Source of the DNA: Clavulina sp. PMI_390
Lineage: Eukaryota > Basidiomycota > Agaricomycetes > Cantharellales > Hydnaceae
Reading direction: 5' to 3'
DNA length: 33,252 bases
Assembly (NCBI GenBank): GCA_015039315.1
Contig: WIDE01000113.1
Location: forward strand, 1-33,252
Shown: positions 33,188 through 33,252 of the stretch, one piece after another
Layout: each line of letters starts with the position of its first letter
Position numbering within the stretch: position 1 is the stretch's first letter
The notes under the pieces: generated by a model
Told to the model about the DNA's origin: nothing
Seen by the model: only the letters and a program-made list of their open reading frames with translations
Databases searched by the model: none
Made by a program: the position numbers and the translations under genes

Positions 33188-33252
33188 CTGTATGGATAGT
33201 CAAGTATCGTGCAATGAATCTCAACGATGTGTAGATGTAGAATACTTTTATA

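Noticed and set aside
1..33252. CRISPR array, bacterial operon, insertion sequence or prophage
   Set aside because: No regularly spaced repeats, and the spliced gene structure throughout is eukaryotic.

Overview
The window reads as nuclear DNA of a mushroom-type basidiomycete (Agaricomycetes). Almost every gene is split by introns of about 50-70 nt with GT..AG ends. The gene families also fit this group: lineage-expanded F-box proteins, small MYND zinc-finger proteins and monocarboxylate-type MFS transporters sit in tandem beside single-copy housekeeping genes. All exon models are hand-built from splice motifs, reading phase and comparison between paralogues inside the window. No database search was run.

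Layout from left to right. (1) 124-7468, plus strand: three tandem three-exon F-box-like genes with almost identical exon structure. (2) 7773-8936, minus: a six-exon secreted lysozyme/lytic-transglycosylase-like protein with a TATA box. (3) 10306-11874, plus: a MAT1/TFB3 orthologue, the RING assembly factor of the TFIIH CDK-activating kinase. (4) 11875-17943: a gene-poor block of about 6 kb with one suspicious open stretch (17399-17809, minus). (5) 17944-19390, plus: mitochondrial 3-hydroxyisobutyrate dehydrogenase, convergent with (6) 19576-21451, minus: an Arg/Ser/Pro/Gly-rich low-complexity protein. (7) 21906-27511, plus: a MYND-finger cluster with two intact copies, one copy with a splice-phase conflict, and one decayed copy between the second and third genes. 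(8) 27894-28526, minus: a small uncharacterised four-exon gene with an inverted repeat just upstream. (9) 28927-33252, minus: two tandem MFS monocarboxylate-type transporters with identical exon lengths; the second runs off the right edge.

The functional themes are separate: transcription/CDK activation (MAT1), valine catabolism (HIBADH), a secreted wall-active-type enzyme and membrane transport, among three locally duplicating families. I see no operon-like or cluster-type pathway linking them. The most distinctive observations are the fungal secreted SLT-like enzyme, the MYND birth-and-death cluster with a 22-nt micro-exon whose splicing fails in one copy, the conserved 21-nt micro-exon inside the transporter signature, and the F-box genes in which the second intron always splits a tyrosine codon so that retention gives an immediate stop.
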